Assembly (NCBI GenBank): GCA_028713055.1
Contig: JAQTOX010000009.1
Span: 1-40,383, forward strand
Direction: 5' to 3'
From: Methylococcales bacterium
Lineage (GTDB): Bacteria > Pseudomonadota > Gammaproteobacteria > Methylococcales > Methylomonadaceae
Length of the DNA: 40,383 nt
Numbering within the stretch: position 1 is the first letter of the stretch; each line of letters starts with the position of its first letter. The position numbers and the translations under genes are program-made. A model generated the notes under the pieces. The model had not been told where the DNA came from. It saw only the letters and a program-made list of their open reading frames with translations, and did not search any database. This document shows, one piece after another, positions 26,789-35,757 of the stretch.

Positions 26789-27756
26789 ACTTATATCCGT
26801 GGCAACAAAATGAATGGCAACAACTGCGAAATTACGTCGTGCAAAATCGCGTGCCACAAGCCTTACTTATCAATGGCGCATTAGGTATTGGAAAACAACA
26901 TTTAGCTGAACAATTCGCACACGCACTACTTTGTGAATGCCCAACATCGGATGGTTTTAACTGTGGCGAATGTAGCAGTTGCTTGTTGATAAAAGTTGAT
27001 ACGCATCCTGACTTTATGGATGTACAACCCGAAGAAGTTGGCAAAAATATCACCATCGCTCAAATCCGAACTTTAATCGAAAAACTAAGTTTAAAACCAC
27101 AATTTGAACGTTATCGAGTGATTCTAATTCATCCCGCCGATGCGTTGAATAATGCAGCGGCAAATGCGTTTTTGAAATACTTGGAAGAGCCAACTGAACG
27201 CACGGTTGTGTGTTTAGTGACGCATCGCATGAATAAATTACCGGCAACGATTAAAAGTCGCTGTCAAAAATTGACGGTCACAATGCCTAATAAAAATCTG
27301 GTGTTACAGTGGCTTTCACAACAAACAAATAATGCCGAGGTTGTTTTAAATTTGGCGCAAGGCTCGCCATTGCTCGCACAGCAATACGCCACTGATGAAC
27401 ATTTGACGCAACGCCGCGACTGTTTTAATGCGTGGCTTTCAATTGCAAAACAACAAAGTCATCCTATTATCGTTGCTGAACAATGGTTGAAATTACCCGA
27501 AACAACATTATTATTTTGGTTGAGTTCGTGGGTGATTGATTTAATGCGTTATCGTCATCAATCTGCGCCAAAAAATTTGTATCATGCCGATTTAAATCGT
27601 GAATTAAGTTCACTCGCGCAGCATGTTAATCCTATTAAATTGTACGAATTTTATGATTTGTTGTTGCTAAGTCGGCGACGACTCGAAACACAAATCAACA
27701 AGCAAGTGCTGTGGGAAGAAATTTTAATTGCATGGGCAATGCTCAATCGGAGTTAA
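26785..27756 (+). CDS. holB: DNA polymerase III, delta' subunit
   Basis: HolB is a non-ATPase stator of the clamp loader. The 323-residue protein has a P-loop-like GALGIGKQ at 31-38 and the zinc-binding module with C50 or C52, C60, C63 and C66 (FNCGECSSC). It also has the SRC motif in TIKSRCQKL, which acts in trans on the gamma subunit. These make it delta' rather than gamma/tau. It overlaps tmk by four bases and is followed 3 bases later by the pilZ gene, the usual order in gammaproteobacteria. Confidence 0.94.
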   Translation: MNLYPWQQNEWQQLRNYVVQNRVPQALLINGALGIGKQHLAEQFAHALLCECPTSDGFNCGECSSCLLIKVDTHPDFMDVQPEEVGKNITIAQIRTLIEKLSLKPQFERYRVILIHPADALNNAAANAFLKYLEEPTERTVVCLVTHRMNKLPATIKSRCQKLTVTMPNKNLVLQWLSQQTNNAEVVLNLAQGSPLLAQQYATDEHLTQRRDCFNAWLSIAKQQSHPIIVAEQWLKLPETTLLFWLSSWVIDLMRYRHQSAPKNLYHADLNRELSSLAQHVNPIKLYEFYDLLLLSRRRLETQINKQVLWEEILIAWAMLNRS

Positions 27757-27759
27757 GTT

Positions 27760-28101
27760 ATGCCAGATAAAAAACAAAGCGTGTTGTCGTTTGCACTGAA
27801 GGATAAAAATGCGCTTTATACCTCTTATATGCCGTTTGTTATCAACGGCGGTATTTTTATTGCAACCTCTCGTGAATATGAAATGGGTGCAGAAGTTTTT
27901 TTGTTATTGAATTTAATGGCAGAAACTGAGCGTTTACCTATTAACGGTAAAGTGGTATGGAAAACGCCGACTGGCTCAGATGGTTATCGTTTGGCAGGAA
28001 TTGGTGTGCAGTTTGGTGCCGATGATATTGCGGTTAAAAATAAAATCGAAACTTATTTAGCGGGTACGTTGGAGTCGGAACGCCCAACTTACACCATGTA
28101 A
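27760..28101 (+). CDS. pilZ: PilZ domain protein (type IV pilus type)
   Basis: The 113-residue protein resembles the single-domain PilZ encoded next to holB and needed for type IV pili in Pseudomonas and Xanthomonas. The visible core is SYMPFVINGGIFIATSREYEMG, then EVFLLLNLM, and a strand-rich second half ending GIGVQFGADD. The RxxxR and (D/N)xSxxG motifs for c-di-GMP binding are missing, as in other pilus-type PilZ proteins, so it probably does not bind the nucleotide. It lies 3 bases after holB and 12 before tatD. No other pilus gene is in the window. Confidence 0.85.
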   Translation: MPDKKQSVLSFALKDKNALYTSYMPFVINGGIFIATSREYEMGAEVFLLLNLMAETERLPINGKVVWKTPTGSDGYRLAGIGVQFGADDIAVKNKIETYLAGTLESERPTYTM

Positions 28102-28113
28102 AAAAGGATAATT

Positions 28114-28887
28114 ATGCTCATTGATTCCCACTGCCACCTTGATCGTCTTGATTTAAAACCGTATCAAAATGATTTTTCTTGTTTGATGCAACATATTCGC
28201 GACCAACAAATTGAACACTTATTGTGTATTGCAATTGATTTGGAAAAATATCCTGCAATGCGCGAATTGGTGGCGGATTACGATGATATTTCAGTTACCG
28301 TTGGTGTGCATCCGAACGAACACGACGGTCAAGATCCGACAGTCGCCGAGTTAATTGCGTTGGGACAAGACGAAAAAGTCATCGGCATTGGCGAAACGGG
28401 TTTGGATTATTTCCGAAGTGAAGGCGATTTAACATGGCAGCATGACCGTTTTAGAAATCACATTTATGCCGCGAAAGCCTTGAATAAACCACTAATTATT
28501 CACACTCGTGAAGCGAAACATGATGCGCTCGATATTTTGCGTGAAGAAAATGCGGGCGAAGTTGGCGGCATTATTCATTGTTTTACTGAAGATTGGGAAT
28601 TTGCGAAGAAAGCATTGGATTTAAATTTTTACATTTCATTTTCGGGCATTGTGACGTTTAACAGTGCGAAAAACATTCAAGAAGTCGCCAAAAAAGTACC
28701 GACTGATCGGTTGTTAATTGAAACTGATTCACCATATTTATCGCCTGTACCGCATCGTGGCAGACCAAATTATCCGCAATATGTCACGCACGTTGCCCAA
28801 AGTGTCGCTGATTTGCGTGGCATTTCGTTAACATCAATTGCCGATATTTCTACCCGTAATTTTTACACGCTGTTCAAAAAATCATGA
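28114..28887 (+). CDS. TatD family metal-dependent deoxyribonuclease
   Basis: This is a TIM-barrel metallohydrolase of the TatD/YcfH family, thought to act as a DNA exonuclease in repair or turnover. The 257-residue protein has all the metal ligands: DSHCHLD at 3-9, GIGETGLDYF, HTREAKHD, HCFTED and ETDSPYLSP. The position after holB-pilZ matches ycfH in E. coli rather than tatD itself. AAAGGA about 6 bases before the ATG is the ribosome binding site. The moaD start overlaps its stop by four bases. Confidence 0.92.
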   Translation: MLIDSHCHLDRLDLKPYQNDFSCLMQHIRDQQIEHLLCIAIDLEKYPAMRELVADYDDISVTVGVHPNEHDGQDPTVAELIALGQDEKVIGIGETGLDYFRSEGDLTWQHDRFRNHIYAAKALNKPLIIHTREAKHDALDILREENAGEVGGIIHCFTEDWEFAKKALDLNFYISFSGIVTFNSAKNIQEVAKKVPTDRLLIETDSPYLSPVPHRGRPNYPQYVTHVAQSVADLRGISLTSIADISTRNFYTLFKKS

Positions 28888-29114
28888 TTACGATTCGTTA
28901 TTTCGCCAGTTTACGAGAAACGCTTGGGCGTTCAACCGAGCAACTAGAAATTTTTGAACCGCATACCGTTTTAAGTGTGTGGCGATTGGCAAATCCTGAT
29001 TTAGCACTGCCTGAAAATACGTTAACAGCAGTTAATATGGACTATGTACCACTCTCAAATAACGTCAAAGATGGCGACGAAGTAGCCTTTTTCCCACCCG
29101 TAACAGGCGGTTAA
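28884..29114 (+). CDS. moaD: Molybdopterin synthase sulfur carrier subunit
   Basis: MoaD is a ubiquitin-like carrier that delivers sulfur to precursor Z in molybdenum cofactor synthesis. The 76-residue protein begins ITIRYFASLRETLG and ends in FFPPVTGG, with the C-terminal Gly-Gly that is adenylated and then thiocarboxylated. It overlaps the tatD-like gene by four bases and is followed after 2 bases by moaE, its partner. Other moa genes are not in the window. Confidence 0.95.
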   Translation: MITIRYFASLRETLGRSTEQLEIFEPHTVLSVWRLANPDLALPENTLTAVNMDYVPLSNNVKDGDEVAFFPPVTGG

Positions 29115-29116
29115 AC

Positions 29117-29566
29117 ATGACTATAAAAATTTGTGACGTAGCATTTGAACCGTTTACTGAAATTCAAAACTTTCAAAATCCGTTAACGCTTGAAGGTAAA
29201 TTTGGCGCGACGAGTATTTTTATCGGTACGATGCGGGATTTTAACGATGGTGATGATGTACAAGCCATGACGTTAGAGCATTACGATGGCATGACGCAAA
29301 AACAATTGGCGCAAATTATTGTTGCAGCCAAAGCGAAGTGGCAAATTTTAGAGTGTTTGATTGTGCATCGCGTGGGTGATATTTTACCGAACGAACCGAT
29401 TGTTTTAGTTGCCGTTTGGTCAGCACATCGTGGTGAAGCGTTTGAAGCATGTCGTTATTTAATGGAAGAATTGAAAACGAATGCGCCATTTTGGAAGTTG
29501 GAAAAATTAGCGACGAATGAAACACGGTGGGTTGCGAAAAATACAGCAAAGGTGAAAGGCATTTAA
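29117..29566 (+). CDS. moaE: Molybdopterin synthase catalytic subunit
   Basis: MoaE forms the heterotetramer with MoaD and inserts two sulfurs into precursor Z. The 149-residue protein has family stretches GATSIFIGTMRDFNDGD, LEHYDGMTQKQL, VHRVGDI and AHRGEAFEACRYLMEELK. The active-site lysines are in KTNAPFWKLE. It directly follows moaD and is the last plus-strand gene before the convergent ppa. The 23-base gap to ppa is T-rich but shows no stem. Confidence 0.95.
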   Translation: MTIKICDVAFEPFTEIQNFQNPLTLEGKFGATSIFIGTMRDFNDGDDVQAMTLEHYDGMTQKQLAQIIVAAKAKWQILECLIVHRVGDILPNEPIVLVAVWSAHRGEAFEACRYLMEELKTNAPFWKLEKLATNETRWVAKNTAKVKGI

Positions 29567-29589
29567 ACCTCTCACCTTGAACTAACTTT

Positions 29590-30126
29590 TTATTTTTGTT
29601 CCGCGTTATAACGTTCAACGCTCTCCATAATTTCTTTTCTTGCTTCCTCAATTCCAAACCAGCCTTCAATTTCTACCCATTTACCTTCTTCCAAGTCTTT
29701 ATAATGTTGAAAGAAATGTGCAATTTTCACGAGCGTAATCTCAGGAATATCGTTATAACTAAGCACTTTTTTGTAGAACGGTGTGAGTTTATCAACCGGC
29801 ACGGCTAAAATTTTCCCATCTTGTCCCGATTCATCCGTCATTTTCAAAATGCCAATCGGACGGCATCTCACAACGCAACCACTCAACAACGGTGCTGGCG
29901 CAATCACTAAAACATCCACTGGGTCGCCGTCATCAGAAAGCGTATGCGGTACATACCCATAATTGGTTGGGTATTGCATCGCTGTTCCCATAAAACGATC
30001 CACCGTTAAAATCCCCGTATCTTTGTCGACCTCGTATTTTACAGGATCGCTGTACGCGGGAATTTCAATGATAACGTTAATATCGTCGGGTAAATTTTTG
30101 CCAGATGGCACACGCATTAAAGACAT
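29590..30126 (-). CDS. ppa: Inorganic pyrophosphatase
   Basis: Ppa hydrolyses pyrophosphate and drives biosynthetic reactions forward. The 178-residue family I enzyme has the signature [10 protein letters not shown] at 65-74 with the three metal-binding aspartates. It also has the catalytic stretch [18 protein letters not shown], and the Tyr and Lys residues in [20 protein letters not shown] about 5-10 bases before the ATG is the ribosome binding site. It is a single gene, convergent with moaE and divergent from the DUF2797 gene. Confidence 0.97.
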   Translation of the reverse strand: MSLMRVPSGKNLPDDINVIIEIPAYSDPVKYEVDKDTGILTVDRFMGTAMQYPTNYGYVPHTLSDDGDPVDVLVIAPAPLLSGCVVRCRPIGILKMTDESGQDGKILAVPVDKLTPFYKKVLSYNDIPEITLVKIAHFFQHYKDLEEGKWVEIEGWFGIEEARKEIMESVERYNAEQK

Positions 30127-30168
30127 ATTGTTCCTCTTTTTTTAGGGTTAAAGTTCGTGAATTCGGGC

Positions 30169-30177
30169 ATTATACCA
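30169..30177 (-). promoter_or_regulatory. Extended -10 promoter of ppa
   Basis: On the minus strand this reads TGGTATAAT: a perfect -10 with the upstream TG of extended -10 promoters. It lies 43 bases before the ppa start codon. No good -35 is visible, which such promoters can do without. Confidence 0.55.
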
Positions 30178-30209
30178 GACTTATGTTGTGCTTTTTAGCG
30201 AGGAAATAA

Positions 30210-31052
30210 ATGCAAGGGCGATTAGAAAAAATGGTGTCTTATCATGACACACCCATCCGTTATGAATTAGTTTTGAATCAACAGCGTGTACCGTTAAATC
30301 AATTACTTGGACAAACTATAACGTTGCAGCACACAGGGTTATTGTATTGCTTGCATTGCAATATGCCGATGAACAAAAGTTTTAATCAAGGCTATTGCTA
30401 TCCGTGTTTTTCAAGACTCGCACAATGCGATATGTGCATGATGAAACCTGAAATTTGTCATCACGCTGCTGGAACGTGTCGAGATAATGCGTGGGCAGAA
30501 ACATTTTGTTTTCAGCCACACATCGTTTATTTGTCGAATACTAGCGGTTTAAAAGTAGGTATCACGCGCCACACGCAAATTCCCACGCGTTGGATAGATC
30601 AAGGTGCAATTCAAGCATTGCCGATTTTCAAAGTGGCGACGCGGCACTTATCTGGGGTAATTGAAACGTTAATTGCCAAACATGCCGCAGATAAAACTCA
30701 ATGGCAACGGATGTTAAAACATCAAATTAAACCGTTAAATTTACTTGCCGAACGCGATAGATTGTTGGCGATTTGTGCGAAAGAACTAAACGCTTTAGAA
30801 CAAACGCATAAAGGGGCGATTGAATTTTTAGCCGATGAAAAAGTGGTTGATTTAAATTATCCGATTGAAGTTGCACCGTTGAAAGTGACTGCATTGAATT
30901 TCGACAAAACGCCGCATATTTCTGGCGTTTTACACGGTATTAAAGGGCAGTATTTATTATTGGATAAAGGCGTTTTGAACGTAAGAAAGTTCGGCGGTTA
31001 TAACATTCAATTTTTTTGTTATGACTCAACAGCGGTGAGAACGAAAGATTAA
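30210..31052 (+). CDS. DUF2797 domain protein
   Basis: This 280-residue protein matches the DUF2797 family of unknown function. A cysteine-rich region lies at about 46-95: CLHC, then CYPCF, CDMCM, ICHHAAGTC, enough for two zinc sites. A stretch resembling the GIY-YIG nuclease core follows, HIVYLSNTSGLKVGITR and IPTRWIDQGA. The C-terminal half is mixed strands and helices. GAGGAAA 6 bases before the ATG is the ribosome binding site. It stands alone, divergent from ppa. Zinc binding and nucleic-acid contact are inferences. Confidence 0.85.
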   Translation: MQGRLEKMVSYHDTPIRYELVLNQQRVPLNQLLGQTITLQHTGLLYCLHCNMPMNKSFNQGYCYPCFSRLAQCDMCMMKPEICHHAAGTCRDNAWAETFCFQPHIVYLSNTSGLKVGITRHTQIPTRWIDQGAIQALPIFKVATRHLSGVIETLIAKHAADKTQWQRMLKHQIKPLNLLAERDRLLAICAKELNALEQTHKGAIEFLADEKVVDLNYPIEVAPLKVTALNFDKTPHISGVLHGIKGQYLLLDKGVLNVRKFGGYNIQFFCYDSTAVRTKD

Positions 31053-31060
31053 ATGAGAAT

Positions 31061-31087
31061 TTTAGTTTTATGATTTTTTGTCGATAA
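31061..31087 (+). promoter_or_regulatory. Putative sigma-28 (FliA) promoter of the chemosensory cluster
   Basis: TTTAGTTT (31061-31068), an 11-base spacer and GTCGATAA (31080-31087) match the FliA consensus TAAAGTTT-N11-GCCGATAA at 13 of 16 positions. It lies about 150 bases before the first MCP gene of the cluster and just after the DUF2797 gene. No sigma-70 promoter of similar quality was seen in the gap. Confidence 0.6.
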
Positions 31088-31236
31088 TCCCGTACTCTGA
31101 GTTGTAAATGAGCATTATCAACGTGAGATGTTCGACTTTTTTAGCTTTTTGATTTATACATAAGTTCAATTTGACTCTTTAATCCTCAACAAATCAGCAT
31201 CTCAAAATAAGCAATGATGACACAAGGAAATCGTAA

Positions 31237-32712
31237 ATGAATGAACTGGTAAAATTTTATCGGAATGATTATGGCGTGGCATTTCCCTTATTTATATCAG
31301 GTGGATTGGGTGCGTTAAGTCTTGCCATTTTAGGCGGATTTACAATGAGTGCTTTGATAATGGCGGGGGGCTTTATTGTTGCGACTATCGGCTTGTATTT
31401 CTGGGCTAGGAATCGTTATCAAACATCGTTGCAAATTGTTGAGCAGGATTTGAGTGACCGTTTTCAACAGGAACAGGAGCAAAAAATTAAGGCATTGCAG
31501 CAGACACATGATGAATCTGTGGTGCGGGTTTGCACCAATAAAGTTGAAATAGAACGTGAGCATATCGAAGCGTTATTAGCCGATTTGGTGCGACGTTTCG
31601 ATGAGCTATCAAATCGTTTCGGTGGACAGGATAATGAAGAACGTGCTGCAACTACATTGCTTTCCGTTGAAACATACATTGCTGATTTAACACAACGTTT
31701 TGATGCGTTGATTTGCCATATTGATTCACAAACCATGATCCGTGAATCTCAGGATTTAGGTATCGTTGGGCTGGATTCATTATGCCAAAAAGTATTGCCC
31801 ATTTGGTCAAACCAAATTGATATGGCACGAGAACATACCGAAGAATCTGTTGCCAATTTAGCGCAACGTTTCGATGGTTTATCGCAACGTCTTGATGCGG
31901 CTATTATCGCCTCACAAAATACAGTGGGCAGTCATGATTCACATAGTGGAATTGTTGAACTGTTTGAAAATAGTCAGCTAGAGTTAAGGAGCATCACCGA
32001 AGCATTGAGTGCTTCATTAGCAGAAAAATGGGAAATGTTACATTCCATTGAGGCATTATCCACATTTACTGAGCAACTCAGCAAAATGGCATCAGAAGTC
32101 AGTAATATCGCAAATCAGACCAACTTGTTGGCATTAAATGCCGCCATCCAGTCGGCACGTGCTGGAGATGCCGGACATGGTTTTAGTGTTGTTGCAGATG
32201 AAGTGCGTAAACTGGCGCATTCGTCAGGAGACATCGGCAGAAAAATGACTGAAACTGTTGATTCTGTCAACGTGGCAATTGATGACACATTAACCATTTC
32301 CCATAAATTCGCCCAACAAGATAAAAGGACTTTGGATAATGCGGAACATATTATTGCTTCGGTATTGATGCACTTTACTCGAGCTGCTGCCGAATTGGCT
32401 GATTCTACCGAACGATTACGTAATGAAAATACCGCTATCAACAACGAAATATCCGATGTCTTTGTCGATTTGCAATTTCAAGATCGGGTAAGCCAAATTC
32501 TAACCTTGGTCTGTGCTGATTTGAAAAAACTTGAACAACATTTAGATGAACTTCACAGTGAAGAAAGCAATGGGAAATTGCTACGTGTGGTGAATGTTGA
32601 ACAATGGTTGGAAGAATTGACCCAGACTTACACGATGAAAGAACAGCTTGCCGCTCACGAGGGCGTAGATGCCAGCATTGATACCAACCAAACCACGATT
32701 ACATTTTTTTAA
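31237..32712 (+). CDS. Methyl-accepting chemotaxis protein with short N-terminal membrane hairpin
   Basis: The 491-residue receptor has two adjacent membrane segments near the N-terminus (about 16-55) with hardly any periplasmic loop, so it probably senses something in the membrane or cytoplasm. A long coiled-coil stretch (about 60-255) holds repeats of the pattern [13 protein letters not shown]. The signalling tip is [20 protein letters not shown] followed by [19 protein letters not shown]. The usual Glu in the tip is Gln (AAIQSA). The C-terminal part has [13 protein letters not shown], similar to the CheZ-type motif. AAGGAAA 6-12 bases before the ATG is the ribosome binding site. It is the first gene of the cluster with cheY, STAS and cheA. 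Confidence 0.88.
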   Translation: MNELVKFYRNDYGVAFPLFISGGLGALSLAILGGFTMSALIMAGGFIVATIGLYFWARNRYQTSLQIVEQDLSDRFQQEQEQKIKALQQTHDESVVRVCTNKVEIEREHIEALLADLVRRFDELSNRFGGQDNEERAATTLLSVETYIADLTQRFDALICHIDSQTMIRESQDLGIVGLDSLCQKVLPIWSNQIDMAREHTEESVANLAQRFDGLSQRLDAAIIASQNTVGSHDSHSGIVELFENSQLELRSITEALSASLAEKWEMLHSIEALSTFTEQLSKMASEVSNIANQTNLLALNAAIQSARAGDAGHGFSVVADEVRKLAHSSGDIGRKMTETVDSVNVAIDDTLTISHKFAQQDKRTLDNAEHIIASVLMHFTRAAAELADSTERLRNENTAINNEISDVFVDLQFQDRVSQILTLVCADLKKLEQHLDELHSEESNGKLLRVVNVEQWLEELTQTYTMKEQLAAHEGVDASIDTNQTTITFF

Positions 32713-32723
32713 GGGAGTTAGAC

Positions 32724-33092
32724 ATGGCAAAAACAATTCTATTTGTAGAAGATTCAGCTTCGGTTAGACAAGTAATGAAAACCGCCTTAACACGTGAAGG
32801 ATACGACGTGATTCTAGCTGTGGATGGTCGGGATGCGTTGACTAAGTTGGACGGCACCAAAATTCACCTCATTATCAGCGATGTAAATATGCCGAATATG
32901 GATGGAATCACTTTTGTGAAAGAGGCAAAAAAATTACCGACTTACAAATTTACACCCATCATCATGCTGACGACTGAAACGCAGGCATCGAAAATGGCTG
33001 AAGGTAAAGCCGCTGGCGTAAAAGCCTGGATTGTTAAACCTTTCCAGCCCGCACAATTGATGGCGGCAGTGGCACAGCTTGTTATGGCTTAA
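32724..33092 (+). CDS. cheY: CheY-like response regulator
   Basis: This is a stand-alone receiver domain that would be phosphorylated by the CheA encoded nearby and act on a motor or other output. The 122-residue protein has the acidic pair in VEDSASVR, phospho-acceptor D53 in IISDVNMPNMDG, the Thr in MLTTETQ and the Lys in IVKPFQP. It has no output domain. It follows the MCP by 11 bases with GGGAG as ribosome binding site. A hairpin after it may reduce read-through into the STAS gene. The name cheY rests on context and size. Confidence 0.9.
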   Translation: MAKTILFVEDSASVRQVMKTALTREGYDVILAVDGRDALTKLDGTKIHLIISDVNMPNMDGITFVKEAKKLPTYKFTPIIMLTTETQASKMAEGKAAGVKAWIVKPFQPAQLMAAVAQLVMA

Positions 33093-33098
33093 CATTCT

Positions 33099-33123
33099 CC
33101 TCACCATGAACGGCGAGGTTTTT
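33099..33123 (+). terminator. Weak terminator-like hairpin after cheY
   Basis: CCTCACC (33099-33105) pairs with GGCGAGG (33112-33118) with one A-C mismatch, followed by five T. A second small stem, ACACCT/AGGTGT (33151-33156, 33167-33172), lies further on. Partial termination between cheY and the STAS gene is plausible. Confidence 0.45.
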
Positions 33124-33206
33124 AGTTACTTGTGAATGAAACTTCCTTATACACCTTGAATAGTGGAGGTGTTTAAAAAATTTCACGACAAACAGAGGAG
33201 CAACTT

Positions 33207-33536
33207 ATGGCGAATAAAACGCAAAGAGCTTGTATTGCTGTAAAAGGTGAATTGACCATTTACACAGTGACAGAATTAAAAGATAAGTTTCTGGGGGGTC
33301 TGTTGATGAATGACGAACTAGAGTTGGATTTATCTGAAGTAAGTGAAATTGATGGAGCTGGATTACAACTACTGGTAATGGCGAAGCAAGGCGCGATGGC
33401 TTTAGAGAAAACTTTGTTCATGATTAGTCATAGTCCGGTGGTGGCGGAATTAATTGATTTATCTGGTTTATCCGGTTTTTTCGGCGATCCGTTACTCATG
33501 GCTCATCAATCCAAACTAGAAGGGGAATCGTCATGA
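33207..33536 (+). CDS. STAS domain protein
   Basis: This 109-residue protein is a single STAS domain, the fold of anti-sigma-factor antagonists, which also occurs in chemosensory clusters. The pattern CIAVKGELTIYTVTELKDKF, then ELDLSEVSEIDGAGLQLLVMAK and SPVVAELIDLSGL is clear. At the usual phosphorylation site (DSSG in SpoIIAA) it has DGAG, so there is no serine or threonine to modify. GAGGAG lies about 7 bases before the ATG. Its stop overlaps the cheA start by four bases (ATGA), so production is coupled to CheA. Its role in the array is not known. Confidence 0.85.
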   Translation: MANKTQRACIAVKGELTIYTVTELKDKFLGGLLMNDELELDLSEVSEIDGAGLQLLVMAKQGAMALEKTLFMISHSPVVAELIDLSGLSGFFGDPLLMAHQSKLEGESS

Positions 33537-35722
33537 GTCCAGACATCCCAGAAGAATACCTACAAACCTTTGTTATCGAGTGCAGAGAATTACTCGAACA
33601 AATGGAAGATGCTCTGTTAATCATAGAGCGGGATCCAGAAAATCCAGAAATTATCAATGCTATCTTTCGAGCGGCTCATACCATTAAAGGCACTGCCGGT
33701 TTGTTTGGTATTGACTACATGGTGGAATTCACTCATGTCGCTGAAAGCGTTTTAGATCGCGTGCGTAGCCGTGAGGTAATGATAAGTTCTGCGTTGTCAG
33801 CATTATTCATTGAAGTACATGATCATTTAGGTACATTAGTTAATCATGTTGACGAAGGCACGCTACCTACTGAGGAAGTCGATGCTCGCAGTAAACGTTT
33901 AATCGCACAATTAAAACAGTATTTGGATGCCCCCGTCACTCATGAAGCTGAGCATTCCAGCGATATGCCTATTGTTGTCAAGCCTAAGATGAATCTAGTA
34001 CAGGGCGATGTGGTTAAAACCGACTATTGGCATATATCCTTACGTTTTGGATTAGAAGTATTCCGAAACGGCATGGATCCATTTTCTTTCGTTCGTTACC
34101 TGTCTTCCATTGGGCAGGTTGTGCAACTCGTGACAATTATTGATGCCATTCCGCCCGCCGATGAAATGGATCCCGAATCGTGTTATTTGGGATTTGAAAT
34201 TAGCTTTGATACGGATGCCGATAAACTCACTATTGAAAATATTTTCAACTTTGTGCGTGATGACTGCTCAATTTACATTCTCGCTCCTCACAGTAAAGTT
34301 TCTGAATATGAACGATTGATTCAGGAGTTACCTGAACAAGAAATGCGCTTAGGCGAAATTCTCGTTAAGTGCGGTTCTTTAACCCCGACAGAATTGGAAA
34401 GAATTTTACGTCTTCAAGCAGAACAGGATGATGACTCATCTCAACCTATAGGTGAAGTTCTGCTTGAACAACAGATGGTTTCGCCGCCGGTAATAGAAGC
34501 TGCATTAGAAAAGCAAAAACACGTTAAAGAAACAAAAAAAGCCGAAGCCAATTTAATTCGGGTCGATGCCGACAAACTCGACGAACTTATCAATCTGGTA
34601 GGTGAACTTATTATTGCTGGTGCAGGTATTAACCTTCTTGCCAAACGTGAAAAACTGGCAAGTCTTCTTCAATCCACCGCCACTTTATCGCGGTTAGTGG
34701 AAGAGGTTCGTGATTCTGCACTCGCGCTGCGGATGGTACAAATCGGCGGAACGTTCAATCGTTTTCAGCGTGTGGTACGTGATGTCAGCAAAGAATTAGG
34801 CAAAGATGTTGATTTGGTTATTAGTGGCGCGGAGACCGAACTAGACAAAACCGTTGTCGAAAAAATTGGCGACCCGCTCACTCATTTAGTACGTAACTCG
34901 ATGGATCATGGTATAGAGTCTGCCGAATTACGTATTGCCCGTGGAAAACCTGTTAAAGGCACACTTCAACTCAGTGCTTACCATGATGCCGGTAATATCG
35001 TTATCGAAGTGAGTGATGATGGTGGTGGTTTGAACAAAGAAAAAATTCTGAATAAAGCCATTGAACGCGGTTTGATTGCCGAGGGGACAAATCCGACAGA
35101 CAAAGAAATTTACAATCTCATCTTTGAAGCTGGATTTTCCACTGCCGATGCCGTTAGTAACCTTTCGGGTCGGGGTGTTGGCATGGACGTGGTACGCCGA
35201 AACATTCAAGCTTTACGTGGCACAGTTGATTTGGATAGCGTCGAAGGTGAAGGCAGTACGGTTCGTATCCGGTTACCACTGACCCTCGCCATTATCGATG
35301 GTTTTATGGTGGGCGTTGGTAATGCAACCTACGTTATGCCATTAGACATCGTGGTTGAATGTATCGAACTAAAGGCTTGGGCTAGCGACGAAGGGGATGG
35401 GCAATATATCAATTTGCGCGGTGAAGTGTTGCCGTATCGACGGTTACGCGATCACTTTGGCATAAAAAGCGAAACGGTACAGCGAGAAAATGTCGTTGTT
35501 GTGCGTTATGGTGAACATAAAGCGGGGCTGGTAGTAGATAAACTAATGGGCGAATTCCAAACTGTCATAAAGTCACCCGGCAAGTTATTTGAAAGCGGAA
35601 AAGGCATCGGTGGATTTACTATTTTAGGTAGTGGTGAAGTTGCCTTGATTTTAGATATACCGGGGCTGATGGGATTGGTTGAACATGAAAAAATTGATGT
35701 TCGTAAGCCTGTTTCAACCTAA
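33533..35722 (+). CDS. cheA: Chemotaxis histidine kinase CheA with an inserted MshEN-like motif pair
   Basis: CheA phosphorylates CheY in response to receptors. The 729-residue protein has an Hpt domain (about 1-130) with H49 in RAAHTIKGTAGLFG, a middle domain at about 165-255 (W-x-I-x-L and DP-x-x-CYLGFEI) found in many non-enteric CheA proteins, a dimerisation domain from about 340, and the kinase domain. The kinase has HLVRNSMDHGIE (451-462), VSDDGGGLN and SGRGVGMDVV. A CheW-like domain (about 585-715) ends it. Between the middle domain and dimerisation domain, residues 272-295 and 305-328 are two 24-residue motifs beginning RLGEIL and PIGEVL and ending in Gln, similar to MshEN c-di-GMP-binding motifs. 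It overlaps the STAS gene by four bases. Confidence 0.95.
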   Translation: MSPDIPEEYLQTFVIECRELLEQMEDALLIIERDPENPEIINAIFRAAHTIKGTAGLFGIDYMVEFTHVAESVLDRVRSREVMISSALSALFIEVHDHLGTLVNHVDEGTLPTEEVDARSKRLIAQLKQYLDAPVTHEAEHSSDMPIVVKPKMNLVQGDVVKTDYWHISLRFGLEVFRNGMDPFSFVRYLSSIGQVVQLVTIIDAIPPADEMDPESCYLGFEISFDTDADKLTIENIFNFVRDDCSIYILAPHSKVSEYERLIQELPEQEMRLGEILVKCGSLTPTELERILRLQAEQDDDSSQPIGEVLLEQQMVSPPVIEAALEKQKHVKETKKAEANLIRVDADKLDELINLVGELIIAGAGINLLAKREKLASLLQSTATLSRLVEEVRDSALALRMVQIGGTFNRFQRVVRDVSKELGKDVDLVISGAETELDKTVVEKIGDPLTHLVRNSMDHGIESAELRIARGKPVKGTLQLSAYHDAGNIVIEVSDDGGGLNKEKILNKAIERGLIAEGTNPTDKEIYNLIFEAGFSTADAVSNLSGRGVGMDVVRRNIQALRGTVDLDSVEGEGSTVRIRLPLTLAIIDGFMVGVGNATYVMPLDIVVECIELKAWASDEGDGQYINLRGEVLPYRRLRDHFGIKSETVQRENVVVVRYGEHKAGLVVDKLMGEFQTVIKSPGKLFESGKGIGGFTILGSGEVALILDIPGLMGLVEHEKIDVRKPVST

Positions 35723-35757
35723 TTCAAAAATAACCAAATACTTTTAAGGTAAACATC

